A stretch of DNA of 38,122 nt from Patescibacteria group bacterium UBA5194 (GTDB lineage: Bacteria > Patescibacteriota > Gracilibacteria > BD1-5 > UBA6164): positions 1 through 38,122 of the forward strand of contig DHWA01000004.1 of NCBI GenBank assembly GCA_002412935.1, in the 5' to 3' direction. This document shows, piece by piece, positions 10,006-18,161 of the stretch. Below the pieces are notes generated by a model that saw only the letters and a program-made list of their open reading frames with translations, did no database searches and was not told the DNA's origin. How positions within the stretch are numbered: position 1 is the stretch's first letter; every line of letters begins with the position of its first letter. Position numbers and translations under genes: made by a program.

Positions 10006-10073
10006 GAGTAATTGCAAAAAATATTAAAATATATTATAATTAACTTATATTTATATTTTAATATTAAAAATGT

Positions 10074-10505
10074 ATGTTACAAGAATGATATATTAAATGA
10101 ACAACTGATGAACTTAAACTTCTAAGAGAAAAATTAAAAAAAAATGAACCTATATATTATGCTTGGTGAAATTGATTTCAAACTACCAATGATAATATGA
10201 AATCAATTGTTAAATTAGAAATACTTTCTATTGAATCAAAAAATAAAGAAGGAAATTTTACTAATGAAAGAGATTTTCAAGAAAATGAAAAAGTTAGAAT
10301 GAAAATTATTTCTATAGCTTGAGATTTACCACCAAAATTTAAAGAAGAATTTAGTATAGGATATGAATTTGACTCAAATGCAACTGAGATATTTATGCGT
10401 ACTGAATGATTAAAATTTAAAGATAATGATTTTAATAATTTTATTAGCAATAATACAAAATTACAAATTCAAGATTGAGTTACAAAAGTAAATGAAATAC
10501 TATAA
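10074..10505 (+). CDS. Hypothetical protein, 143 residues
   Basis: An intact frame beginning MLQEGYIKGTTDELKLLREK and ending with tandem TAA stops. It is mostly polar with Asn, Lys and Glu in excess and has no signal peptide, membrane segment or known motif; the opening looks like an amphipathic helix followed by mixed alpha/beta sequence. It contains seven TGA codons, five of them in short turns. It sits alone between the inverted-repeat element and a cluster of palindromic repeats, so it may be carried by the accessory DNA around it. Function unknown. Confidence 0.65.
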
Positions 10506-10525
10506 TAAATAGAACTTAGATACAA

Positions 10526-10559
10526 TACAATGAAGATTCCCGACTTCTCGGGAATGACA
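10526..10559. repeat. Family A palindromic repeat
   Basis: A well-preserved copy: tacaatgaag, then the arms attcccga/tcgggaat around a ttc-type loop, then gaca. It lies 21 bases after the stop of the 143-residue orphan and could act as its transcription terminator, since a T-rich tract follows. Confidence 0.8.
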
Positions 10560-10608
10560 TATTTTTTCTAATTTTTAAATTTATTATTTTGTTATACTAC
10601 AATGTATT

Positions 10609-10755
10609 ATAGATACTGAAACAAGTTCAGGATGACAGTAAAAAAAAATCCCCCTGTAAATCAAGAGTATTTCTTTACTATTATTTTATTTTTTCCTAAT
10701 AAGCCACTATATTTCCCGGAGAGATCCCCGGGTCCAGCCCGAGGATGACAACGGT
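10609..10755. repeat. Two degenerate palindromic repeats downstream of dnaK
   Basis: Two copies of a related pattern, agat...ggatgaca: one from about 10611 (agatactgaaacaagttcag) and one from about 10721 (agatccccgggtccagccc). Both end in ggatgaca. They fill most of the 258-base gap between the 143-residue orphan and the 3' end of dnaK. No gene was found here. Confidence 0.6.
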
Positions 10756-10763
10756 ATAAATAC

Positions 10764-12677
10764 CTAAACTCTAGTAGCCCCTCAATTATTCTCCCCTTCA
10801 ACTTCTCATTCAACAACTCAATCATCAGCTACACATTTTCAATCAGCACATCCATCAGCTGGTGGAGTTGCTCCTGGCTCTGCATAAATTGCTTGTCAGA
10901 TTTTCATCATTACATCATTTAGTGCTTTAGTTGCAGAGTCAATTTCATCTTTTGAAGCATTTGTATTTTCAAGAATCTTTTTTAAATCTGCAATTTTACT
11001 TTCAGCATCAGTTTTGTCAGCTTCTGGAACTTTATCTTTGTTATCTGTAAGAGTTTTCTCTGATTGATAAACTGCAGATTCTCCATGGTTTCTAGCTTCT
11101 ACAGAATCTTTTCTTTTTTTATCTTCTTCTTTTTTTGCTTCTGCTTCTTTAACTAATTTATCAACTTCTTTGTCATCCATACCAGTTGATCATTGAATAG
11201 TTATATGTTGTTCTTTACCTGTTCATTTATCTTTTGCTTTTACTTTAAGTACTCAGTTTGCATCTATATCAAAAGTAACTTCGATTTGTGGTACTCATCT
11301 TGGAGCCTGAGCAATTCCATCAAGTATAAATCTACCCAATGCTTTATTGTCAGCTGCCATTTCCCTTTCTCATTGAAGTACATGTATTTCAACACTTGGT
11401 TGGCTATCTGCGGCAGTTGAGAAAGTCTCTGATTTAGAAGTTGGAATAGTTGTATTTCTAGGAATCATAGGAGTTCTAACTCATCCCATTGTTTCTATAC
11501 CTAAAGTAAGTGGAGTTACATCAAGAAGTAATATATCAGTTACATCTCAACCGATGATACCAGCTTGGATTGCAGCCCCAGAAGCTACTGCTTCATCAGG
11601 ATTAACTGAATTGTTTGGTTTTTTACCGAAAAATTCTTCTACTTTCTTTTGTACAAGTGGAATTCTAGTAGAACCTCAAACTAAAATGATTTGATTTAAA
11701 TCACTAGCTTGAAGTTTAGCATCTTTTAATACTTTTTTACAAGGTTCTAGAGTTTTTTCTACTAAATCTCAGATTAAACTTTCAAATTTTGTTCTAGTAA
11801 TACTTAAAAATAGATTTTTAGGACCACTAGAATCAACAGTTATATAAGGAAGATTTATATCATATTCAGTAGTACTAGATAATTCTTTTTTAGCTTTTTC
11901 AGCTTCATCTCTTACTCTTTGTAACGCCATTGGATCATTTCTCAAATCAATAGCTTGATCCTTTTTAAATTCATCTATTATATATTCAACTATTCTTTGA
12001 TCAAAATCATCTCAACCTAAATGAGTATCTCAATTTGTAGATAATACTTCAAAAGTACCTTCTTCTCATAAATCAAGAATTGATATATCAAAAGTACCAC
12101 CTCACAAGTCATAAACTGCTATTTTTTCATCTTTATTTTTACCAAGTCAGTAAGCAAGTGCAGCTGCTGTTGGTTCGTTTACTATTCTTTTTACTTCAAG
12201 TCATGCTATCTTACCTGCATTGATTGTAGCTTGTCTTTGACTATCGTTGAAATAAGCTGGAACTGTAATAACAGCTTCAGTTACTTTTTGTCCTAAATAT
12301 TTTTCAGCATCTTCTTTAAGCTTCATAAGTACATGAGCAGAGATTTGTTCTGGTCTCACATCTTTATTTTCAAAGTTTATCAAAGCTTCCCCATCACTTC
12401 ATTTATTTACTGTAAAAGGTACGTTTTTAATTTCACCTGCAACCTCATCAAATTTTCTACCTATAAATCTCTTTGCAGAATAAATTGTTCATTTTGGATT
12501 AGTTATAGATTGTCTTTTTGCTGGAGTTCACACGATTATATTACCATCTTTGTTAGCTACAATTGATGGAGTTGTTCTATTTCATTCTAGATTTGGTATA
12601 ACTTTTGGTTCTCATCATTCCATAAAAGCAATACAAGAGTTAGTAGTTCAAAGATCTATTCAAATTATTTTTCACAT
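10764..12677 (-). CDS. dnaK: Chaperone protein DnaK (Hsp70)
   Basis: ATP-driven chaperone that binds unfolded protein segments. The product has 637 residues, against 638 in E. coli. It opens MGKIIGIDLGTTNSCIAFME (phosphate-1 motif). VITVPAYFNDSQRQAT, RIVNEPTAAALAYG and the VYDLGGGTFDISILDL signature follow in order, then the substrate-binding domain and a charged helical lid. The C-terminal tail is unusual: after the lid it is Gly/Cys-containing (CADGKCVADDG) and acidic, ending EGENNGGATRV rather than the common EEVxD. The second codon and many conserved glycines are TGA. No grpE or dnaJ lies next to it. A CIRCE-like operator stands 104 bases upstream of the start. Confidence 0.97.
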
Positions 12678-12780
12678 ATTTTTAATTAATTAAAAACTAA
12701 ATTAATTAACAAGTTTTATATTTTCTTAACTTGCTACTATCATCTAGTTTATTCATATTTTTTTTTCTGTCAAATTTATT

Positions 12781-12807
12781 TTAGCACATTTTTATAATGA
12801 GTGCTAA
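12781..12807 (-). promoter_or_regulatory. CIRCE-like HrcA operator upstream of dnaK
   Basis: TTAGCACAT, nine bases, then GAGTGCTAA. The consensus is TTAGCACTC-N9-GAGTGCTAA, so only two bases differ, both in one arm. On the minus strand a TATAAT (12815-12820) ends 7 bases before it, which puts the operator at the likely transcription start, the usual CIRCE position. dnaK would be repressed by HrcA and induced by heat. hrcA itself is not in the window. Confidence 0.85.
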
Positions 12808-12814
12808 TAGGAGT

Positions 12815-12820
12815 ATTATA
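12815..12820 (-). promoter_or_regulatory. dnaK: Probable dnaK -10 box
   Basis: TATAAT on the minus strand directly upstream of the CIRCE-like operator. The -35 region is poor (TTAATT at 17 bases). A second candidate, TTGACA at 12768-12773 with TAAACT 16 bases later, lies on the far side of the operator. Confidence 0.5.
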
Positions 12821-12856
12821 TCTTTTATAGTAACTAAAATTAAATTATATTTTTTC

Positions 12857-12885
12857 TTGACTTTTACCTATAAAAATACTATAAT
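12857..12885 (+). promoter_or_regulatory. Strong sigma-70-type promoter
   Basis: TTGACT at 12857-12862, exactly 17 bases, then TATAAT at 12880-12885. The start codon of the 105-residue orphan is 29 bases further on. This is one of the best promoter matches in the window. Confidence 0.75.
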
Positions 12886-12914
12886 ATATTTGTAGTTAAA
12901 TAATAAATTGACCT

Positions 12915-13232
12915 ATGTGAAAAATTAATGATTACAAGACTGTAAATACAAATCTAGAAAATACAGAAACTTCCGGAGAACAAATTCCTGAGGTTATTTT
13001 AGACACTACAAAAAATACTTGATGAAAAGTATTTGAACTTACTCATTTTGGATGATTCAAAGATGTTATATGAATAATATTATGAAAAAAAATAGATGCA
13101 TCGTGAGAAATAGAAAAATTGATACAATACAGACTATCTGAACAAAGAGCTGATGATTATAATGAAAAAGAAATAAATAGACTAACACAATACAAACAAG
13201 CAGATGATTACAATGAGCAAAAAGTAGCCTAA
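12915..13232 (+). CDS. Hypothetical protein with duplicated ADDYNE segment, 105 residues
   Basis: Begins MGKINDYKTVNTNLENTE and is polar throughout, apart from a short hydrophobic stretch FKDVIGIILG near residue 50. The C-terminal 40 residues contain a repeated segment: QRADDYNEKEI and, 18 residues later, KQADDYNEQKV. There is no recognised domain. It is preceded by a near-consensus promoter and followed at once by a strong terminator, so it is a monocistronic and probably well-expressed gene. Function unknown. Confidence 0.75.
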
Positions 13233-13270
13233 AAAAGAGATATTTTAAATTATCTCTTTTATTTTTCTTG
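13233..13270 (+). terminator. Rho-independent terminator after the 105-residue orphan
   Basis: A 10-bp stem AAAAGAGATA/TATCTCTTTT (13233-13242 with 13251-13260) with an 8-base loop, followed by ATTTTTCTTG. It begins right after the stop codon. Confidence 0.85.
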
Positions 13271-13325
13271 TGTTTTTAAATTTTTTTATTAAAATGCTTC
13301 TTACAATATAATTTAAATTAAAATT

Positions 13326-13874
13326 ATGGATGAAAAAGAAACTAAAGATAATATAGATTCAACTAATAATCTATGAACAGAAAATAATAATGATAACGAT
13401 TTTGTCGAGGTTATTGAAAATGAAAAAATAGAAAATCCTGAAGAAAATATTCAAAATCAAAACAATACTTATCCAAGTAGTGCAAATAAATTAACATCTG
13501 TTGTTTATCTAGTTATTTTTATATCTATCCTTATATGAGTATACTTTTATGTAACTCAAAATAAAGATATCCTAGATAAATTAACAGGTAAAGACAATAC
13601 AAATTCATGACAAATTGAAACTATTACATGAGAAACAGATAATACAATAACTAATACTGGTATTGAATCTGATAATGTAAATACTGACGACATTGAAAAC
13701 AATAATTTAAAAGAAAATACTGATAATATTAACAATGAAAAAGATCCATCTACTTCTGCGTCTACTACAATAAATAATTCATGAGCTTCAAATCAAAATG
13801 AAGATGCTATAATCAAAGATTTTGAAAATGAACTTGATTCTTTATTTAATATGATTGATGAAAATGCTAAATAA
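13326..13874 (+). CDS. Single-pass membrane protein with acidic Asn/Thr-rich domains
   Basis: A 182-residue protein. An acidic, Asn-rich N-terminal region (about 1-62) is followed by one membrane helix (VVYLVIFISILIGVYFYV, about 63-80). Then comes a long, low-complexity, Asn/Thr/Glu-rich outer region and an acidic C-terminal helix. There is no signal peptide, so the membrane helix is the likely anchor with the N-terminus inside. No known family. The start of the delta'-like gene overlaps its last 11 bases, so the two are translationally linked. Confidence 0.75.
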
Positions 13875-14562
13875 TATAATACAATTAATCACTGAAAAAC
13901 TTGAAACAAAGGAGGAAATTTCTCCTTTTTTGTTTTTATGAACACAAATTGATAAAGTAAATACAGATATTTTAAATCTCAGTTTAGAACTCTGTGAAAA
14001 ACTATGAATAAATAAAAATTTTTTATTTAAATTTGAAAATCCCGAGTGAAAAATAAAAGTAAAAGATATTAAACAATTTCTTGAAAAAGTTTTTGTTACT
14101 CCTACATTTAAAGCTCAAGTTTTTATAATTGAAAATATCTCAAAAATGACAGAAGAATCTGCAAATTCTTGTCTTAAAGTATTTGAAGAACCACCATTTT
14201 GAAATATAATATTTTTAACAAGTGAATCAGAATCAAGTATACTTGATACAATTTTAAGTAGATGTACAATAATTAATCTAAAACAAGAAAATATTTTTGA
14301 GATAAACCAACTTTATTATAGTATGATTGATGATTATATAAGAAATATCAATTATGATTTAGCTTCTTATGTTTTTAAGGAAAAGCTAGAAAAAGAAAAT
14401 TATATAAATTTACTTAAAAATCTAATAATTTACTTAAAAGAAAAACTAATATTTTTGGATCTAGTAGAACAAATTAATGAAGACATAAACTGAATACAAA
14501 AAAATAATCTACTACCTAAATATGTAGTAGATAAATATATAATCAAAATAAAAAGTTATTAA
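13864..14562 (+). CDS. DNA polymerase III delta'-like (clamp loader) subunit
   Basis: A 232-residue product resembling the delta' (HolB) or DnaX AAA+ core. FLFLGT near residue 22 stands where the family has its Walker A strand, but no GKT follows, as expected for the ATPase-dead delta'. The stretch AQVFIIENISKMTEESANSC, then LKVFEEPPFGNIIFLTSES and TILSRC is the characteristic delta' series (Walker B-like strand, EEPP, sensor 1, SRC motif). The C-terminal domain is short, so the protein is about 100 residues smaller than E. coli HolB. The chosen ATG overlaps the preceding gene. A terminator-like hairpin lies inside its first 25 codons. Confidence 0.8.
13908..13936 (+). terminator. Terminator-like hairpin inside the 5' end of the delta' gene
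   Basis: AAAGGAG at 13908-13914 pairs with CTCCTTT at 13922-13928 around a GAAATTT loop, and a run of T follows (TTTTTTGTTTTT). It looks like the natural terminator of the preceding membrane-protein gene, yet it falls within the coding sequence of the delta'-like gene. Confidence 0.55.
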
Positions 14563-14580
14563 ATTAATTTAATAACTTTT
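14551..14580. terminator. Shared palindromic terminator between convergent genes
   Basis: A perfect 15+15 palindrome (AAAAGTTATTAAATT and its complement) with T-rich flanks on both strands. The stop codons of both convergent genes (14560-14562 plus strand, 14564-14566 minus strand) lie inside it, one base apart. Confidence 0.88.
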
Positions 14581-15433
14581 TATTATATTTAAATTTTTTT
14601 CAACAACCTATACAATAAACGGCATCTATTTCATTTTCTTTTCCACAATGTTTACATATCTTTACTTTTCAGATTTTAGCTTTTTCTTGAGTATGAGCTA
14701 CATCCATAAAAACAAGTATTGTAATAGATCATATAATAGCTAATAATGCAGGTCATAGAAGAATTATAGTACTTCATATAATTTTTCAAGCTACTGTTAT
14801 AGGATACATATCTCAATATCATACAGTAGCTGCTGTTACAATCCCCCACCATAAAGCTCTTCATATAGAACTAAACTCTGGATTAGTAACTGTTTCTACT
14901 TCATACACTAAAGTAGAAACAACAAATATAATCATACTAAAAAGTAGAAATATTGCTTTATATTCATCTTTATAATTTTTTAAAGCCTGTACAAATCACA
15001 ATGTGATAGGTATATTTCTAAGTAATCTCAAAACCCTAAAAACTCTCATTGTTCTAAGTATAACAAGAAATTCCAAATTAAAGAAAAATGAAAAAGTTAT
15101 TGATAAGAAAAATGGTAAAAATGATAATAAATCTATTCAATTTAGAGCTGATTTTAAAAATACTATTTTTCTTTTTGCTTTTAAAAAACGATAACAATAA
15201 TCAAGTAAAAATAAAGATGATATAATATAAGTTACTATAAATATACTTATTTTATGAACTTCATAATAAGAGTTTATAGACTCTAAAATAATTATAATTA
15301 CTGAAATTATAACTCAAAAATCCAATATAAAATTACCTACTTTTCAGGCTTTACTTTCTTCATCCTCTAAAAAATTTTCATATTTTTCTTTATCATAATG
15401 AAAAAAATTCTTTATATTCTTGAAAAATGACAC
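14564..15433 (-). CDS. Voltage-gated-type potassium channel with C-terminal zinc ribbon
   Basis: A 289-residue integral membrane protein. It has a six-helix layout: S1-S3 hydrophobic segments, an Arg-rich S4 (RTMRVFRVLRLLRN, about residues 127-140), then a pore helix and the selectivity filter TAATVGYGDMYP at about 200-211, both filter glycines encoded by TGA. After S6 there is a short linker and a zinc ribbon of two Cys-x2-Cys pairs (CKHCG and CIGCG, about 259-278). The filter and S4 mark it as a Kv-type K+ channel in the cell membrane. No in-frame ATG exists upstream of the first membrane segment; GTG at 15431-15433 is the most likely start, though ATT a few codons earlier is possible. Confidence 0.88.
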
Positions 15434-15440
15434 TTTGGAA

Positions 15441-15470
15441 ATTTTAAATGATAAATTTTAAATGATAATT
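15441..15470. repeat. Short tandem direct repeat
   Basis: The 14-base unit attttaaatgataa occurs twice in tandem just upstream of the K+ channel gene. A local slippage duplication is the simplest explanation. Confidence 0.6.
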
Positions 15471-15534
15471 TTTTGAAACGTAAAATAATTTTTTATTTAA
15501 GATTCAACATTTCACATTTATCATCTATATAATC

Positions 15535-16782
15535 TTATCATACTTTTTTAAATTTTTCCAAAAATTGAAGTCTTTTTAAAACTGTTGGATGTGAATAATA
15601 AAAAAACTCATAAGCTTTATGTGGTCTCAGGTTTGAAAGGTTGTTTTGAGACAATTTTTTTAAAGCATTTTGTAAATGTAACGGATCATAATTAATTCAA
15701 GCAAATTCATCAGCTTGGTACTCATTTTTTCTTGATAAGATATTTCAAACCAATGATAAAACTATAGATATAGGCATAAAAAGTATAGCAAAAGCTATAA
15801 GTCACATATGAAAACTAGAAACACTAGCTCAAAGCGATAAAGAAACCTGATCTATTTTTAAAGCTAGAGAAAAAAGGTACATCATAAATCATGTTTGTAA
15901 AATACCAAAAACAAGCATTTGAATTGTATGTTTTTTCTTATAGTGTCCAATTTCATGAGCCAAAACTGCTACTATTTCTTTTGTAGTTAAATCCTTAATC
16001 AAAGTATCATACAAAACTATTCTTTTTTTCGCACCAAATCAAGAAAAATAAGCATTGGCTTTTGAACTTCTCTTACTTCAATCAATAACAAATATATTAT
16101 CTATATTAAATCATACTTTTGAAGCAAATTCATTTATCTCTGTTTTAAGCTCTCCATCATCCAATGGAGTTTGTTTATTGAAAAGTGGAACAATCAAAGT
16201 ACTGTAAAAAAGCATAAAAAATATAGAGAAAAAACTCAAAATTAACCAAGCAATCCACCAAAAACTATCTCAAAGTTTTTGATAAACAAAAACAAGTAAA
16301 GCTAGCAAACTCAGTCAGATAACATAACTCAAAAAAAATGATTTAATCAAATCCAAGAAAAATATTTTTTTAGTAGATTTATTGAAACCAAATTTTTCTT
16401 CTATCACAAAAGTTGAATAATAAGAAAATGGAATACTAAAAAGTGTCTGTAAAAATATAATTACAGCGAAAAAAGTCAAAGTCAAAACAAGTTGATTTTC
16501 TATATAATTTCTCAAAAAACTATCTAAAAATCAAAATCATCCAAATACTAAAACTAAAATCATAACTAAAAATGAAAAAGTAGTAGAAAAAATAGAAAAT
16601 TTATGTTTAATTTTTTCATATTTTTGAGATTTTATATATTTTTCCTCATCATAAATTCATTTAACTTCTTCTGGTAATTCTTCTGACCAATTTAAAGTAT
16701 TTAGATATGCTAATACTTTAGTTAGTACAAATTCAAAAACTGTAAAAAAAATAATTATATAAAAAATTGTATTTGTTGTCAT
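15535..16782 (-). CDS. M48 family (Ste24-type) membrane metalloprotease
   Basis: A 415-residue membrane protease of the CAAX-prenyl/Ste24 branch of peptidase family M48, typical in length. There are several membrane segments in the first 220 residues. The zinc motif HEIGH lies at 276-280 (AHEIGHYKKKHT), and a third zinc ligand is the Glu in NEYQADEFA, about 70 residues later. The C-terminal YYSHPTVLKRLQFLEKF matches the family's HP-x-x-x-R ending. In bacteria such proteases cut membrane or misfolded proteins; the substrate is unknown. Start ATG at 16782 follows an A/T-rich leader without Shine-Dalgarno. Maf lies upstream with a terminator between them. Confidence 0.92.
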
Positions 16783-16795
16783 AAAAGATATTAAA

Positions 16796-16833
16796 AAATA
16801 AAGTCTTCCTTTATTCTATAGAAGACTTTATTT
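16796..16833 (-). terminator. Terminator after maf
   Basis: A 13-bp stem AAATAAAGTCTTC/GAAGACTTTATTT (16796-16808 with 16821-16833), with T-rich sequence after it on the minus strand. It lies 14 bases after the maf stop and 14 bases before the M48 start. Confidence 0.82.
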
Positions 16834-16846
16834 TTGTAAAAAGATT

Positions 16847-17437
16847 TTAGTATTTCAAAATATTTACTCAGAGTTCTTTTAATGCTAGATAAATCTTGTT
16901 TATAGGAAAAGCTACTACAGAATAATAGTCTCAATTAATTGAATCTATCAAAACTGCTCATTTGTGCATCATCCCAAATGATCCAGCTTTATCAAGAGGT
17001 TCTCCTGTTTCTATATAATCATCTATTTCTTCATCTGTAATAGCACTAAATCTAACTAGAACTTCCGAATAATCATTAATAATTGTATTTGTCTTTGTAT
17101 CAATTACAGCATATCACGATATTACTAAAACATCTTTTCAAGAATATGATTTTAGTGTATTTCTTGCATCTTGTTTATTTTTCGGTTTTCATATAAATTT
17201 ACCATCAAATACTACAAAAGTATCTCAAGAAATAATAATTGCATCATCATATTTTTTTGCTACATCTAAGCCTTTATTGAGAGAAAGAATTTTTGCTAGT
17301 TCTCTATGATCACAAGTTAGACACATATCTTCTTCATAATTACTTTCAACTATTTCAAAATCATGAATTCATATTTGTTTAAGCAAATGTCTTCTTCTTT
17401 CAGATTTTGATGCAAGTATTATTTTTCTTTTTGACAT
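16847..17437 (-). CDS. maf: Maf-like nucleoside triphosphate pyrophosphatase
   Basis: A 196-residue protein of the Maf/YhdE family, which hydrolyses dTTP, UTP or modified pyrimidine triphosphates to the monophosphates. It has the N-terminal ILASKSERRR (substrate loop), ISGDTFVVFDGKFIGKP (catalytic Asp and the GKP motif), and GEPLDKAGSFGMMHKGAVLI near residue 150, followed by GDYYSVVAFP. All expected motifs are intact. With rdgB elsewhere in the window the cell has both common house-cleaning nucleotide pyrophosphatases. It stands between two terminators, so it is its own unit. Confidence 0.93.
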
Positions 17438-17460
17438 AATGAAATATTTAAAAACATAAA

Positions 17461-17489
17461 AAAGTCCTATACAATATATATAGGACTTT
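17461..17489 (-). terminator. Terminator of the PBP-orphan unit
   Basis: An 11-bp stem AAAGTCCTATA/TATAGGACTTT (17461-17471 with 17479-17489), followed on the minus strand by TTTTTTATG. It lies 67 bases after the stop of the 194-residue orphan. Confidence 0.8.
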
Positions 17490-17556
17490 AAATTTGTAAA
17501 AACTATTTTTAATTATTCTGGATAAATAATATTATGTACTACTTGATTATACTTAT

Positions 17557-18141
17557 TTATAAACTAATACTTAAATAATGTTTAGAAACATCTCAAAGAC
17601 ATTTTTGTAAAAGAAGACTTGCGTCTCTAGTATATAATGAGAAATTTATTTTATGTCATTTGATTTGATATTCAAAAGTATATTCATTCTTATACCTCAA
17701 ACTTTGTTCATCTGTTAAGTTTACTCATTCTTCTTTTGGAATAGATTTCTCTTGTTTAGAAACAATTTTTATTTTTCATCATCTTTTTAATCACTTTAAT
17801 AAATTTTCTTCTTTGAAATCATTGATTTTTTTCTTTCATATTATTTCTTCAAAATCAACATCTTTCACTATTGGTAATTCTTTTCAATAAAGTCATTCAA
17901 AATTTAATTCTAAAATTGAATGTTTTTTTCCTCATAAAATTTTTCAAGCATATTCACCTAAATAATATTCTAATCTTGCTCTTTTTTTATGTTTTCAATT
18001 CTTCATTATACCAAAAACAGCATTTTTTACTGACTCTAATGGTCATAATGGTTTTTTTTCTTTATTATCTTCATCTAAAATGTCTGGCAAGTGAAATTCT
18101 TCTTGAGTTCATTCTTCTTGTATTCAATTTTTAGCTCACAT
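17557..18141 (-). CDS. Hypothetical protein, 194 residues, downstream of the PBP gene
   Basis: A cytoplasmic-looking, basic protein (many Lys) without signal peptide or membrane segment. It begins MGAKNGIQEEGTQEEFHLPD and contains two Gly/Lys-rich turns (EYAGKILGGKKHS and LLKGLKRGGKIKIVSK), then a beta-rich C-terminal third. No family was recognised. The start ATG lies 20 bases after the PBP stop, so the two are co-transcribed and share the terminator at 17461. This hints at a role in cell division or wall synthesis, but nothing in the sequence proves it. Confidence 0.75.
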
Positions 18142-18161
18142 ATATAATTAATTAAAAATTA

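Larger units (their letters stand above)
9427..10073. other. Gene-free repeat-rich spacer, 647 bp
   Basis: No frame on either strand gives a convincing protein. The stretch holds a degenerate palindromic repeat at 9522-9553, then a 413-base element bounded by 35-base inverted repeats (9593-10005), with a 90-base palindromic repeat nested inside. GC content is visibly higher than in the flanking genes, which suggests acquired or mobile DNA. Confidence 0.75.
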
